This document shows, piece after piece, positions 1 through 7,158 of a stretch of DNA of 20,861 bases. Location: positions 1 through 20,861 of the forward strand of contig CAYJPA010000096.1 of the NCBI GenBank assembly GCA_964371945.1. Reading direction: 5' to 3'. The translations under genes were made by a program, and so were the position numbers. The notes below the pieces were generated by a model. The model was not told the origin of the DNA and did no database searches. It saw nothing but the letters and a program-made list of their open reading frames with translations. Source of the stretch: CAYJPA01 sp964371945. GTDB lineage: Bacteria > Chloroflexota > Chloroflexia > Thermomicrobiales > UBA6265. Within the stretch, counting starts at the first letter, position 1. The number at the start of each line of letters is the position of its first letter.

Positions 1-57
1 TCGCCGCCTTATCCCCTTACCCTCTCGCCGCCTCACTCCCTTACCCCCTTACCCCCT
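1..57. repeat. Short C-rich direct repeats at window edge
   Basis: Two copies of a 22-base unit, at 1-22 and 25-46, differ at three positions and are followed by TTACCCCC iterations up to the stop codon of the acetyltransferase gene. On the minus strand this gives runs of four to five G separated by TAA. The array probably continues past the left edge. It may be a simple intergenic repeat; no gene or terminator stem is visible in it. Confidence 0.5.
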
Positions 58-540
58 TCAGCGTTTCATCGGCCGCCGCTCCATGTATTGGTGTTGGATG
101 CCGCTGACCTCGAAGCGGTTGCCGTACGGGACGAAGCCGAAGCGGCGGTAGAACGGGATCGCGTGGGCTTGGGCGCTGATCAGGATGCTCGAAAAGCGGT
201 ACTGCATCGCGATGTCGAGCAGGGCATGCATGATCGACTCACCGGCTCCCTGTCGCCGGTATGCCGGCAGCGTCGCTACCCACGCGATCTGTGCCTCGGG
301 ACGGTGGGACGTTGCCGGCGTCAGCCGGCCGATCGCGATTACTTTGCCATCAAGAACGGCATACGCGTGAACGCTCGACCAGTCGTCGTTGTCGGTCAGC
401 ACCGAATCGACAATCGACTGCTCATCGCGAAAGACAGCCGCGCGAACGGCCAAGATCTCGTCGAACTCTTCGCGAGTGCGAGCGATTTGGACCTCGAGCG
501 AATGAGGGGCAGCGCGAGAAACGGGAGCCGTCGCCGTCAT
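58..540 (-). CDS. GNAT family N-acetyltransferase (ElaA-like)
   Basis: The 160-residue product has the layout of a GNAT acetyltransferase, which moves an acetyl group from acetyl-CoA to an amine. The acetyl-CoA binding motif A is visible as RRQGAG at residues 95-100 after a beta strand (IAWVATLPAY), and the C-terminal part has the usual motif B pattern FYRRFGF. The N-terminal segment VRAAVFRDEQ resembles the ElaA-type subgroup. The ATG start overlaps the argH stop codon in an ATGA arrangement, so translation is probably coupled to argH. Fusions of ArgH with an acetyltransferase domain acting as N-acetylglutamate synthase are known, so a role in arginine synthesis is possible, but the sequence itself looks like a general GNAT enzyme and the substrate is unknown. 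Confidence 0.85.
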   Translation of the reverse strand: MTATAPVSRAAPHSLEVQIARTREEFDEILAVRAAVFRDEQSIVDSVLTDNDDWSSVHAYAVLDGKVIAIGRLTPATSHRPEAQIAWVATLPAYRRQGAGESIMHALLDIAMQYRFSSILISAQAHAIPFYRRFGFVPYGNRFEVSGIQHQYMERRPMKR

Positions 541-2009
541 GCGTCCGGTCCGCGGCTATCGCGCCGCATCACCGCGTCGAGGGTGGCTTGCTTCCCGGTC
601 TGCCACGTGCGGAGCGAGGCAACCGCTTCCACGGCGGCAACATGCGCCGCTTTGACCTGCTTGACCGCGGTCCCGCCGGGAACATCGCGGGCATTGACGC
701 TTTCGAGCGCAGTGAGCGGTGGTCGCTGCTCGCCGAAAACGGGGTGGACTGCCGCCCACTCCTCGTCGGTCAAATCGGCGAAGGTTTTGCCCTGCTCGAT
801 ACACTGCCGGACCAGATGACCGACCACCTCGTGCGCCTCGCGGAACGCAATGCCTTTGCGCGCCAGCAAATCGGCGGCGTCGGTGGCGAGACTGAAATCG
901 GCAACGGCGGCCCCGGCGAGGCGATCCTTCTTGAAGGTCAAGGTGCGAACCGCGGCGGGATAGACGCCGAGCACCGCGAGCACGGTGTCGACCGTATCGA
1001 ACAGCGCCTCTTTGTCCTCCTGCATGTCGCTGTTGTAGGTGAGGGGGAGGCCCTTGAGCATGGTGAGCGTGCCGGCCAGGTGTCCGAGCACGCGCCCGGT
1101 CTTGCCGCGCGAAAGCTCGGCGACATCCGGGTTTTTCTTCTGCGGCATGATCGAGCTACCGGTCGCGAAGGCATCCGAAAACTCGACGAATTTGAACTCG
1201 CCGGACGACCACATCACGAGCTCTTCGCTCAAGCGCGAAATGTGAACCGCGATCGTCGAACAGGCAAACATCGCATCGAGCACGAAGTCGCGATCGGAGA
1301 CAGCGTCGAGGCTGTTGGCGGTGATCCCGCCAAACCCGAGATCGGACGCAACCGATTCCCGGTCGATCGGATAGGTCACGCCTGCCAGCGCACCCGAGCC
1401 GAGCGTCATCCGATCGGTGCGGCGATAGGCGTCGACCAGGCGGTCGATATCGCGCTGGAACATCGACACGTATGCCAACAGGTGATGCGCGAGCACAATC
1501 GGTTGAGCGCGCTGAGTGTGCGTGTAGCCGGGCATGACGGTTTCGAAGTGGTTGGCGGCGACCTCCAATAGTGTTTCGACCAGATTCAGCACGCCGCCCG
1601 CGATTGCGAGCAATGCGCCCTTGGTCCAGAGGCGGGTGTCGGTTGAGACCTGATCGTTGCGGCTGCGGGCGGTGTGGAGCTTGCCCTGAACCGGTCCGAT
1701 CAACTCACGAAGCCGGCGTTCGACCCCGGTGTGAACATCCTCGTCCTTGATCGTGAACGAGAGGCTGCCGTCGCTGGCTTCGTCCCAGACCCGCCAGAGT
1801 CCGGTTTCGATGGCGGCGGCGTCTTCAGCGGGGATGATGCCCTGACGGCCAAGCATGCGCACGTGCGCGACGGAGGCCCGGATATCTTGCCAGACCATGC
1901 GCACATCGAACCTGACCGAAGCGGTGAAGGCTTCACTGCGCTCGTCCGGCGCGACCGCAAAGCGTCCGCCCCATGCCTTTTCGCTGCCCTTCGCCGGAAC
2001 TGTTGTCAT
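537..2009 (-). CDS. argH: Argininosuccinate lyase
   Basis: This enzyme splits argininosuccinate into arginine and fumarate, the last step of arginine synthesis, as a cytosolic homotetramer. The family signature GSSIMPQKKNPD is present, with HTARSRNDQV, the TPGYTHTQRAQPI segment and GSGALAGVTYPIDR, so all three conserved regions of the fumarase/aspartase superfamily are intact. I choose the ATG at 2009 (490 residues, protein beginning MTTVPAKGSEKAWGGRF) because a GAGGG ribosome site lies about seven bases upstream; an upstream in-frame start at 2033 would add eight residues with no better signal. The length is slightly above the usual 460 or so because of the N-terminal tail. It is followed, with a 4-base overlap, by a GNAT gene. 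No argG or other arginine gene is in the window. Confidence 0.96.
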   Translation of the reverse strand: MTTVPAKGSEKAWGGRFAVAPDERSEAFTASVRFDVRMVWQDIRASVAHVRMLGRQGIIPAEDAAAIETGLWRVWDEASDGSLSFTIKDEDVHTGVERRLRELIGPVQGKLHTARSRNDQVSTDTRLWTKGALLAIAGGVLNLVETLLEVAANHFETVMPGYTHTQRAQPIVLAHHLLAYVSMFQRDIDRLVDAYRRTDRMTLGSGALAGVTYPIDRESVASDLGFGGITANSLDAVSDRDFVLDAMFACSTIAVHISRLSEELVMWSSGEFKFVEFSDAFATGSSIMPQKKNPDVAELSRGKTGRVLGHLAGTLTMLKGLPLTYNSDMQEDKEALFDTVDTVLAVLGVYPAAVRTLTFKKDRLAGAAVADFSLATDAADLLARKGIAFREAHEVVGHLVRQCIEQGKTFADLTDEEWAAVHPVFGEQRPPLTALESVNARDVPGGTAVKQVKAAHVAAVEAVASLRTWQTGKQATLDAVMRRDSRGPDA

Positions 2010-2207
2010 CGCCGCCCTCATCATCAACGCCAACCCGCATACTCGTGCAGGAGTGTACTACCAGCCTTGGCAGAGGAAGGCGGGGGTTGCCAGGTCAACA
2101 GATTCAGGACGTTTGATTGGTCGTTGAGTGGCGAACAGTCGGCTTTGCATTTCGGTTCAACAACAGTCCTCCGTGTAAGCATCTGTCGATGGGACGGGGA
2201 GTGCATA

Positions 2208-2783
2208 ATGAACGGCCCAGACAGTTCAAGATTGGTAAACTCGATTAATCGTCGCTCACTGATCAGCCGCGGGATGATCGGCATCGCCGGCCTGATCGCG
2301 GCGGCGCTCGGTCTGATCAAGGTAGATTCCGCGAGCGCGGCCAGGAAAACTGCCAAGAAAGCTAAAGCGGCCCCGGTGAAGCCGGGCAAAGTCGTTGAAG
2401 CAGGCGACGGAGGCAGCAGCGGCGGCTCAGATTCCGGCAGCAGCGGCTCGAATTCCGGGAACGGCGGTTCCGGCAGCGCCGGCGCAGGAGGTTCCCAGAG
2501 TGGCTCCTCCGGCTCGAACGCAAGCGGCAACACAAGCGGCTCGAATTCCTCAAGCAGCAAGAAGAGCGGCACGACTTCGACCGCATCAAGCAAAAAAGGT
2601 TCAAAGAGCGGCGCCGGCAGCACCGGAACCGGCACGAGCAACAGCGGAACGAACGCGAGTGGCAGCACCACTGGCGCGGCGAAGACCGGCACGCCGGCCA
2701 CGGGAACGTCGTCGACTGGAACGAGCACGTCGAAGACGACTAAGGGCCCGAAAGTAACCGGCGCCAACGGAACAAACGGGTAG
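2208..2783 (+). CDS. Exported Ser/Gly/Thr-rich low-complexity protein
   Basis: The 191-residue product starts with a likely export signal: a twin-arginine stretch (NRRSLISRG) at about residues 15-23, a hydrophobic core (IGIAGLIAAALGLI) and a possible cleavage site after SASA near residue 45. A short Lys-rich linker (KTAKKAKAAPVKPGK) follows. The remaining 120 or so residues are almost only Ser, Gly, Thr, Asn, Ala and Lys in irregular GSS/SGS/GSN repeats, so the mature protein is probably disordered and exported. A GGGGAG ribosome site precedes the ATG, which is why I start here and not at longer in-frame starts upstream inside the argH region. A strong terminator follows. No enzymatic domain is visible; cell-surface or matrix material is a guess. 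The opposite-strand open frame here is a shadow of the repetitive composition. Confidence 0.75.
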   Translation: MNGPDSSRLVNSINRRSLISRGMIGIAGLIAAALGLIKVDSASAARKTAKKAKAAPVKPGKVVEAGDGGSSGGSDSGSSGSNSGNGGSGSAGAGGSQSGSSGSNASGNTSGSNSSSSKKSGTTSTASSKKGSKSGAGSTGTGTSNSGTNASGSTTGAAKTGTPATGTSSTGTSTSKTTKGPKVTGANGTNG

Positions 2784-2811
2784 ATTTCGTCGAATTCAGT
2801 CTCAACGAGGG

Positions 2812-2838
2812 AACGGGGCGCCGGCGGCGCCCCGTTTT
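2812..2838 (+). terminator. Rho-independent terminator
   Basis: A perfect 11-base-pair stem (2812-2822 paired with 2826-2836) closes on a three-base GGC loop and runs into TTTT. It lies 29 bases after the stop of the Ser/Gly-rich gene and isolates that gene from the following epimerase operon. Confidence 0.9.
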
Positions 2839-2887
2839 CGTGCTCGGGATAGAATCACAGGACTTGCTGCAATGAGGGAGCATTCAG

Positions 2888-3868
2888 ATGACGACGCTTG
2901 TCACCGGTGGAAATGGTTGGGTTCCAAGTCACATCGTGCGGCGACTCGCGCGGCGGGGCGAACCGGTGATCTCGTACGACGTGATGGAGCCGGACTCCCT
3001 GCTGAAGGAGTTTTTGGGATCGGCCGTGGAGAAGGTCACCTTCGAATCGGGCGACGTTTCCGATCTAGCCCGGTTGGGCGAAGTTGCCGGCCGCGGAGGG
3101 GTGACGAACATCGTTCATGCCGCGGTGATCACGCCGCGAATCGATCGCGAGCGCCGGGAACCGGCACGGATCGTCGATGTGAATCTTGGCGGAACGCTGA
3201 ACGTGCTCGAGGTCGCGAGATCGCTGCCGGATTTTCGAAGACTGATCTACGTCTCATCCGGGGCGGTTTGGGGAGAGCATCCAGGGGAAACGGAACTGAA
3301 TGAAGAGACGCCGTCGCGTGCAACCTCCCTCTACGGTATCACCAAGCACACCAGCGAACGGCTCTGCCAGCGATACGCCGCGCTCTTCGGGCTCGACATC
3401 ATCTCCATGCGTCCCGCCAACGTTTACGGACCGATGGAACGGATCACGCCTGGATACGTTGGCGCGACCGAGCCCAGAGAGATGCTCAGGATGCACTTTG
3501 AGGGCAAACCGATCCTGGTCAATTCGTTTGAAGGTCCGTATCTCGATTGGACCTTCGTCGAGGATATCGCCGAAGGAGTCGAATTCGGCTGGGCGGCGGA
3601 CAAACCCGCGCACGATGTCTATTCGATCACGTGCGGCCGGCTCTACTCGATCGGCGATCTGCTGGCGGCGTTCAAGCGACGCTTCCCGGATTTGGAGTAC
3701 CGCGAAGTCCCGGCCGAAGAAGCAAACTACCTTGTATCGGGCGCTCCAGCGGGTCCAGTCCCGAGCAACGCCCGGATCAGGGCCGATTTCGGCTGGTCTC
3801 CCCCGACCACGTTCGACGATGGCATGCGAATCTACCTCGATTGGATCGCCGAGCACGGTCCCGAATAG
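2888..3868 (+). CDS. NAD-dependent epimerase/dehydratase (extended SDR)
   Basis: The 326-residue protein is an extended short-chain dehydrogenase/reductase of the type that acts on nucleotide sugars or related alcohols. The NAD-binding glycine motif is TGGNGWVPSH at residues 6-15, a slight variant of the usual TGGxGFIGSH. An acidic residue after beta-2 (SYD, residue 31) suggests NAD preference. The catalytic set is visible as YVSSG (residues 121-125) and YGITK (Tyr149, Lys153). Length fits the family. A GAGGGAG ribosome site precedes the ATG. The creatininase-family gene starts nine bases after the stop, so the two form an operon. The substrate cannot be read from sequence; the pairing with an amidohydrolase hints at a catabolic route rather than cell-wall sugar synthesis. 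Confidence 0.9.
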   Translation: MTTLVTGGNGWVPSHIVRRLARRGEPVISYDVMEPDSLLKEFLGSAVEKVTFESGDVSDLARLGEVAGRGGVTNIVHAAVITPRIDRERREPARIVDVNLGGTLNVLEVARSLPDFRRLIYVSSGAVWGEHPGETELNEETPSRATSLYGITKHTSERLCQRYAALFGLDIISMRPANVYGPMERITPGYVGATEPREMLRMHFEGKPILVNSFEGPYLDWTFVEDIAEGVEFGWAADKPAHDVYSITCGRLYSIGDLLAAFKRRFPDLEYREVPAEEANYLVSGAPAGPVPSNARIRADFGWSPPTTFDDGMRIYLDWIAEHGPE

Positions 3869-3876
3869 GAGAAGCA

Positions 3877-4656
3877 ATGAACGACCTGAAGTATTTGCAT
3901 CTCGAACGCCTGACCCCGAAGGAGATCCGCGAGGGCAACTTTGACACCGCGGTGCTGGCGATTGGAGCGACTGAGTTCCACGGCGATCATCTGCCGTATT
4001 GCACCGACACGCTGATGGCGACGGCGCTCGCGGAACGATTTGCGGCCGAGATCGGAACCGCGCTGGTCTTGCCGCCAATCGCTTACGGGATGTCGTTGCA
4101 TTTGATGGCCTGGCCCTGGACGCTTTCATTGCGGCCGGACACATTGACCTCGATCCTGGTCGATATCGCGGAGTCGGTGCTGGCGCACGGCATCACGCGG
4201 CTGCTCGTTGTCACCGCGCATGACGGCAATCCCGGACCCGTGGAAACCGCCGCGCGTGAGCTCAATAACCGGCATGGCATGGTCGTTGCCCAGTTCGGCG
4301 GTTGGCAGAGTCTTTCGCGTCGCTTGTTGAGCGGACGGTTTGAGATCGATCTCGATCACGGCGGGCGTTCCGAGATGTCGGTCGTGCTCCACACCGCGCC
4401 GGAGCTCGCCCATCCCGAGCGGGCGGTTGATCTGCCAAATCAGCAGATGGACCACGCGGTTCGGGTGTTCGGTTCGTTTTCGAACGTCGTTCCGCACGGA
4501 TACAGTGGGCAACCGTCACTTGGAAGCGCCATTGAAGGCGCCGCGATCGTCAGCGCGATTGCGGCCGAGGTCGGTCCATTTTTACGGGAGCTTGCCGCGC
4601 ACGGGTGGACCAACGGCTCCTGGATGAGCGGAATCGAACGGGAGCAACGCGATTAG
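3877..4656 (+). CDS. Creatininase-family amidohydrolase
   Basis: The 259-residue product belongs to the creatininase family, metal-dependent enzymes that open cyclic amides (creatinine) or cut formamides such as the FAPy intermediate in riboflavin and F420 synthesis. The metal-binding motif is ATEFHGDHLPYCTD (residues 31-44; Glu33, His38 and Asp44 fit the known ligands), followed by TAHDGNPG, and the later HGGRSEMS carries the second His/Glu pair. The ATG at 3877 has an AGGAGAAG ribosome site overlapping the upstream stop region; the longer open frame upstream is inside the epimerase gene. It is co-transcribed with the epimerase. The stop codon overlaps by four bases the convergent stop of a DGPF gene. 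True creatininase activity is not proven; the family is functionally mixed. Confidence 0.9.
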   Translation: MNDLKYLHLERLTPKEIREGNFDTAVLAIGATEFHGDHLPYCTDTLMATALAERFAAEIGTALVLPPIAYGMSLHLMAWPWTLSLRPDTLTSILVDIAESVLAHGITRLLVVTAHDGNPGPVETAARELNNRHGMVVAQFGGWQSLSRRLLSGRFEIDLDHGGRSEMSVVLHTAPELAHPERAVDLPNQQMDHAVRVFGSFSNVVPHGYSGQPSLGSAIEGAAIVSAIAAEVGPFLRELAAHGWTNGSWMSGIEREQRD

Positions 4657-5003
4657 GGGTACTCATGAACCGGCCGGATCTCGAGCGTTCCCAATCGTGC
4701 GGGCGGCAGCTTTGATGCCAGCCTGATAGCCTCATTGAAGTCTCGTGCCTCAAAGAGCCAAAACCCGCCCATATGCTCTTTCGATTCGGCAAATGGCCCA
4801 TCGGTGATCGCGACCTTCCCGTTCCGCACGGTGAGCGCGACCGCGAAGGTCGCGGGCTCAAGCGCCGCGGACGCGAGCAGCCGGCCGTTGTATCGCAACT
4901 CCGCGTCGTACGCTAACGAAGCCTGAACGATGGAGTTGATTTCGAGCTCGTTGAGCTGCGCCATCTTCCCCGGATCTTGATAGATCAAGCAGAGGTATTT
5001 CAC
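4653..5003 (-). CDS. YCII-related (DGPF) protein 1
   Basis: The 116-residue protein is a YCII-related domain of the DGPF type: it opens with MKYLCLIYQD and carries the name-giving stretch ITDGPFAESKEHMGGFWLFE (about residues 71-90), then the helix AIRLASKLPPA and the last strand IEVRP-like EIRPVHEY. These small dimeric ferredoxin-fold proteins have no settled function and are the usual neighbours of ECF42 sigma factors. The start is GTG at 5003 with an AGGAGG ribosome site six bases upstream. It has its own predicted ECF42-type promoter (5045-5071) and is separated by a terminator from the DGPF gene before it. Confidence 0.92.
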   Translation of the reverse strand: MKYLCLIYQDPGKMAQLNELEINSIVQASLAYDAELRYNGRLLASAALEPATFAVALTVRNGKVAITDGPFAESKEHMGGFWLFEARDFNEAIRLASKLPPARLGTLEIRPVHEYP

Positions 5004-5044
5004 GAGCGCCTCCTGGGCTGCACAGAACGGGCCGGCATTCTATG

Positions 5045-5071
5045 GTCGATCCAGTAAGAAGCAATTCGACA
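5045..5071 (-). promoter_or_regulatory. ECF42-type promoter upstream of DGPF protein 1
   Basis: On the minus strand, TGTCGA (5071-5066), a 17-base spacer and CGAC (5048-5045) match the -35/-10 motif I recall for ECF42 sigma factors. It has the same spacing as three other sites in this window and is about 40 bases before the GTG start of the gene. Confidence 0.75.
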
Positions 5072-5080
5072 TTCATCACC

Positions 5081-5115
5081 AAGAAAGCACCGCGCCCAGT
5101 TGGGCAGCGGTGCTT
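5081..5115 (-). terminator. Terminator downstream of DGPF protein 2
   Basis: A long hairpin: AAGCACCGC (5085-5093) pairs exactly with GCGGTGCTT (5107-5115), and an inner GCCC/GGGC stem closes on AGTT. Read on the minus strand it ends in CTTTCTT, a modest U-tract. It lies 26 bases after the stop at 5142 and just before the next promoter. Confidence 0.75.
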
Positions 5116-5141
5116 CACTGGTCCGTGACTGAACTAGAGGA

Positions 5142-5498
5142 TCAAACGTCCGGCAAGCCGTCCAGCGGTACAATCGGCCGGACCTCGATGGTGCCGACGG
5201 TTGCGCCAGGAATGCGCCCGGCAATGTCGATCGCTTCGTCGAGGTTCTCAGCTTCGACGAGATAATAGCCGCCTAGCTGCTCCCTGGTTTCGGCGAACGG
5301 CCCGTCTGTGATGAGTCGCTTGCCGTCTCGCACCCGCACGCTGGTCGCGGTCGCGACCGGCTGCAACGGAGATGCTCCCAGGAACTGACCACTTGCTTTG
5401 AGGTCATGAGTGAGCTTCACCGAGTCGGCATAACACGCCTCACGGGTCTCGTCGGTGTAAACCCCGTCCGCGGCGTAAACCAGCATCATGTATTTCAC
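5142..5498 (-). CDS. YCII-related (DGPF) protein 2
   Basis: This 118-residue DGPF protein begins MKYMMLVYAADG and contains ITDGPFAETREQLGGYYLVE at about residues 64-83, then AIDIAGRIPGA and IEVRPIVPL at the C-terminus. The GTG start at 5498 has a strong GGAGGAAAG ribosome site. It lies 27 bases after the MoaD-like gene and has no ECF42-type promoter of its own, so it is probably the third gene of the propeller-MoaD-DGPF transcript, which ends at the hairpin at 5081-5115. Function is unknown; proposed roles in the wider family rest on a ferredoxin-like fold similar to YciI. Confidence 0.92.
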   Translation of the reverse strand: MKYMMLVYAADGVYTDETREACYADSVKLTHDLKASGQFLGASPLQPVATATSVRVRDGKRLITDGPFAETREQLGGYYLVEAENLDEAIDIAGRIPGATVGTIEVRPIVPLDGLPDV

Positions 5499-5525
5499 GT
5501 CTTTCCTCCAGTAGCTCGAAGATCG

Positions 5526-5822
5526 TTAGCCACCGGCCATCGCTCCGACAACCATAAACGGCTCGACTCCGCGAGCGACGGGGTCAGGCACGGGGGCGTC
5601 CGGCGATTCGTTCGACAGATCCTGCTCGCAGGCAATGAAGCGAACCAGCGATCGACGCATTTTTGTATCGCGATCCCGGATCGTTCCACGGAGCGCCGGA
5701 TAGGCTGCTTCAAGTGCATCAATAATGGAGCGCTGCGTGACCGGACCATCAACCTGGATCTCGACCTCGCGCCCCACCTTTGCGATGGTTCTCAGGTGGG
5801 CGGGGAGCATGACACGAATCAC
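5526..5822 (-). CDS. MoaD/ThiS-family ubiquitin-like protein
   Basis: The 98-residue product (starting MIRVMLPAHLRT) looks like a beta-grasp sulfur-carrier protein: N-terminal strand, segment QVDGPVTQRSIIDALEAAYP typical of MoaD, and an exact C-terminal ...VGAMAGG. In MoaD and ThiS the terminal Gly-Gly is adenylated and then thiocarboxylated. I choose the GTG at 5822, overlapping the stop of the propeller gene in a GTGA arrangement, because it restores the first beta strand; an ATG at 5810 would cut it and neither has a clear ribosome site, consistent with translational coupling. No MoaE, MoeB/ThiF or JAMM protease gene is in the window, so a plain molybdopterin role is unsupported. The pairing with a BNR propeller gene is, to my knowledge, recurrent in bacteria. 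Confidence 0.85.
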   Translation of the reverse strand: MIRVMLPAHLRTIAKVGREVEIQVDGPVTQRSIIDALEAAYPALRGTIRDRDTKMRRSLVRFIACEQDLSNESPDAPVPDPVARGVEPFMVVGAMAGG

Positions 5823-6937
5823 CGGAGGGTTTGCACTTCGACCGAGACGACCGCGGGTAGATCGCGGACAATCGGCGCCCATGTATCCCCAGCAGTGGCC
5901 GATGCGTACACCTGGCCGCCGGTTGTGCCGAAGTAGATTCCGCATGAATCGAGCGAGTCCACGGCCATCGCATCACGAAGCACGTTCACGTAGCAGTCGC
6001 TTTGGGGCAATCCGCTTGTCAGCGCTTCCCATTCATTCCCACCGGTGCGGCTGCGATAGACCCGGAGCTTGCCGCCGGGAGGAAAGTGCTCGGAGTCGCT
6101 TTTGATCGGAACGACGTATACGGTCTCCGGCTCATGCGCGTGCACGCCGATTGGGAAGCCGAAGTCGCTTGGCAAATTGCCACTGACTTCGTACCACGAA
6201 TCGCCCGCATTGTCGGTGCGCATGACGTCCCAGTGCTTTTGCATGAAGAGCGTCTCCGGCCGAGAGCCATGCATTGCCAGATTGTGCACGCAGTGTCCGA
6301 CCTCGGCATCGCCGTCGGGCAATTCGTAATCCGAACGGAGGCCTTTGTTGATGGGGCGCCAGGTTTCGCCGCCGTCGTCAGTTCTGAATGCCCCGGCTGC
6401 CGAGATCGCGATGTATATGCGATCGTGATTGGTCGGATCCTGGATGATCGTGTGAAGGCACATTCCGCCGGCACCGGGCTGCCAGAGATGGCCTTTACCG
6501 TGCTTGCGCAGTCCGGTCAATTCATGCCAGGTTTGTCCGCCATCGGTCGTTTTGAACATCGCCGCATCTTCGACCCCGGCAAAGACGGTGTCAGGGTCGG
6601 TCAGCGAAGGCTCGAGATGCCAGACGCGCTTGAACTCCCAAGGGTGCTGCGTGCCGTCGTACCAGAGGTGCGTGCCGGTTTCACCGTCATAGGCGAAATG
6701 GTTGCCAACCGGTTCCCAGGTTTTGCCACCGTCGTCGGAGCGCTGGATCATTTGCCCGAACCATCCGCTGGATTGCGAGGCATAAATCCGGTTCGGATCC
6801 ACTGGGGAGCCCTTGAGGTGATACATCTCCCACCCTGCAAAGTGGGGTCCGCTGACCTCCCAGTTGTCGCGTTTGCCATCAGCGGTGAGGATAAAGGCGC
6901 CTTTGCGCGTCCCTACCAGTACTCGAACTCCGCTCAT
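5819..6937 (-). CDS. BNR-repeat beta-propeller protein (sialidase-like fold)
   Basis: The 372-residue product has at least four Asp-box (BNR) motifs of the S-x-D-x-G-x-T-W type: RSDDGGKTWEP, KTTDGGQTWHE, RTDDGGETWRP and RTDNAGDSWYE, with weaker ones later (RSRTGGNEWEA, SATAGDTWAP). This predicts a six- or seven-bladed propeller as in sialidases and photosystem II assembly factors. Such proteins are often named exo-alpha-sialidase, but I see no signal peptide and have no proof of the sialidase Arg triad, so a glycosidase function is not supported. The start MSGVRVLVGTRKGAF at 6937 has a GGAGAGAGG ribosome site; the longer frame to 6994 is not needed. An ECF42-type promoter lies at 7001-7027. 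The stop overlaps the MoaD-like gene. Confidence 0.88.
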   Translation of the reverse strand: MSGVRVLVGTRKGAFILTADGKRDNWEVSGPHFAGWEMYHLKGSPVDPNRIYASQSSGWFGQMIQRSDDGGKTWEPVGNHFAYDGETGTHLWYDGTQHPWEFKRVWHLEPSLTDPDTVFAGVEDAAMFKTTDGGQTWHELTGLRKHGKGHLWQPGAGGMCLHTIIQDPTNHDRIYIAISAAGAFRTDDGGETWRPINKGLRSDYELPDGDAEVGHCVHNLAMHGSRPETLFMQKHWDVMRTDNAGDSWYEVSGNLPSDFGFPIGVHAHEPETVYVVPIKSDSEHFPPGGKLRVYRSRTGGNEWEALTSGLPQSDCYVNVLRDAMAVDSLDSCGIYFGTTGGQVYASATAGDTWAPIVRDLPAVVSVEVQTLR

Positions 6938-7000
6938 ACCCCTCTCTCCTTTTCGAGCTTTCGGAAGATCCCGGCAGTGAGCTGCGCCCACCACAATGTA

Positions 7001-7027
7001 GTCGAACGAGATCGACCGAAATCGACA
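7001..7027 (-). promoter_or_regulatory. ECF42-type promoter upstream of propeller-MoaD-DGPF unit
   Basis: TGTCGA (7027-7022), 17 bases, CGAC (7004-7001) on the minus strand. The hexamer, spacer length and -10 tetramer are identical to the sites in front of DGPF genes 1 and 4. The start codon is about 64 bases downstream. Confidence 0.75.
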
Positions 7028-7158
7028 TTTTTGCCGAACCGGTCTTTAAGTCCCGGCGGCGTGGCCGAAGATAACGGGGCGACCTGATTATCGCATCACT
7101 TCGTCAAAACTGGAATAAGCAGAAGGTGTCGTTTTTCAAGTCCGGACGACGCTTCCGA

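Noticed and set aside
88..1571. Long plus-strand open frames opposite the GNAT and argH genes
   Set aside because: They are antisense shadows of two genes with clear family motifs; their translations are Arg-rich with no domain.
2184..2210. TGTCGA just before the Ser/Gly-rich gene as an ECF42 site
   Set aside because: There is no CG(A/T)C at the right distance and the -10 would overlap the ribosome site and start codon.
2024..2767. 247-codon minus-strand frame across the Ser/Gly-rich gene
   Set aside because: Its Pro/Leu/Val pattern mirrors the repeat composition of the other strand; it has no ribosome site and runs into the argH upstream region.
5819..6937. Secreted sialidase
   Set aside because: No signal peptide is present and the catalytic Arg triad was not identified; only the propeller fold is supported.
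6002..7087. 361-codon plus-strand frame opposite the propeller gene
   Set aside because: The propeller gene on the minus strand has repeated Asp boxes, a ribosome site and a coupled neighbour; the plus frame has none.
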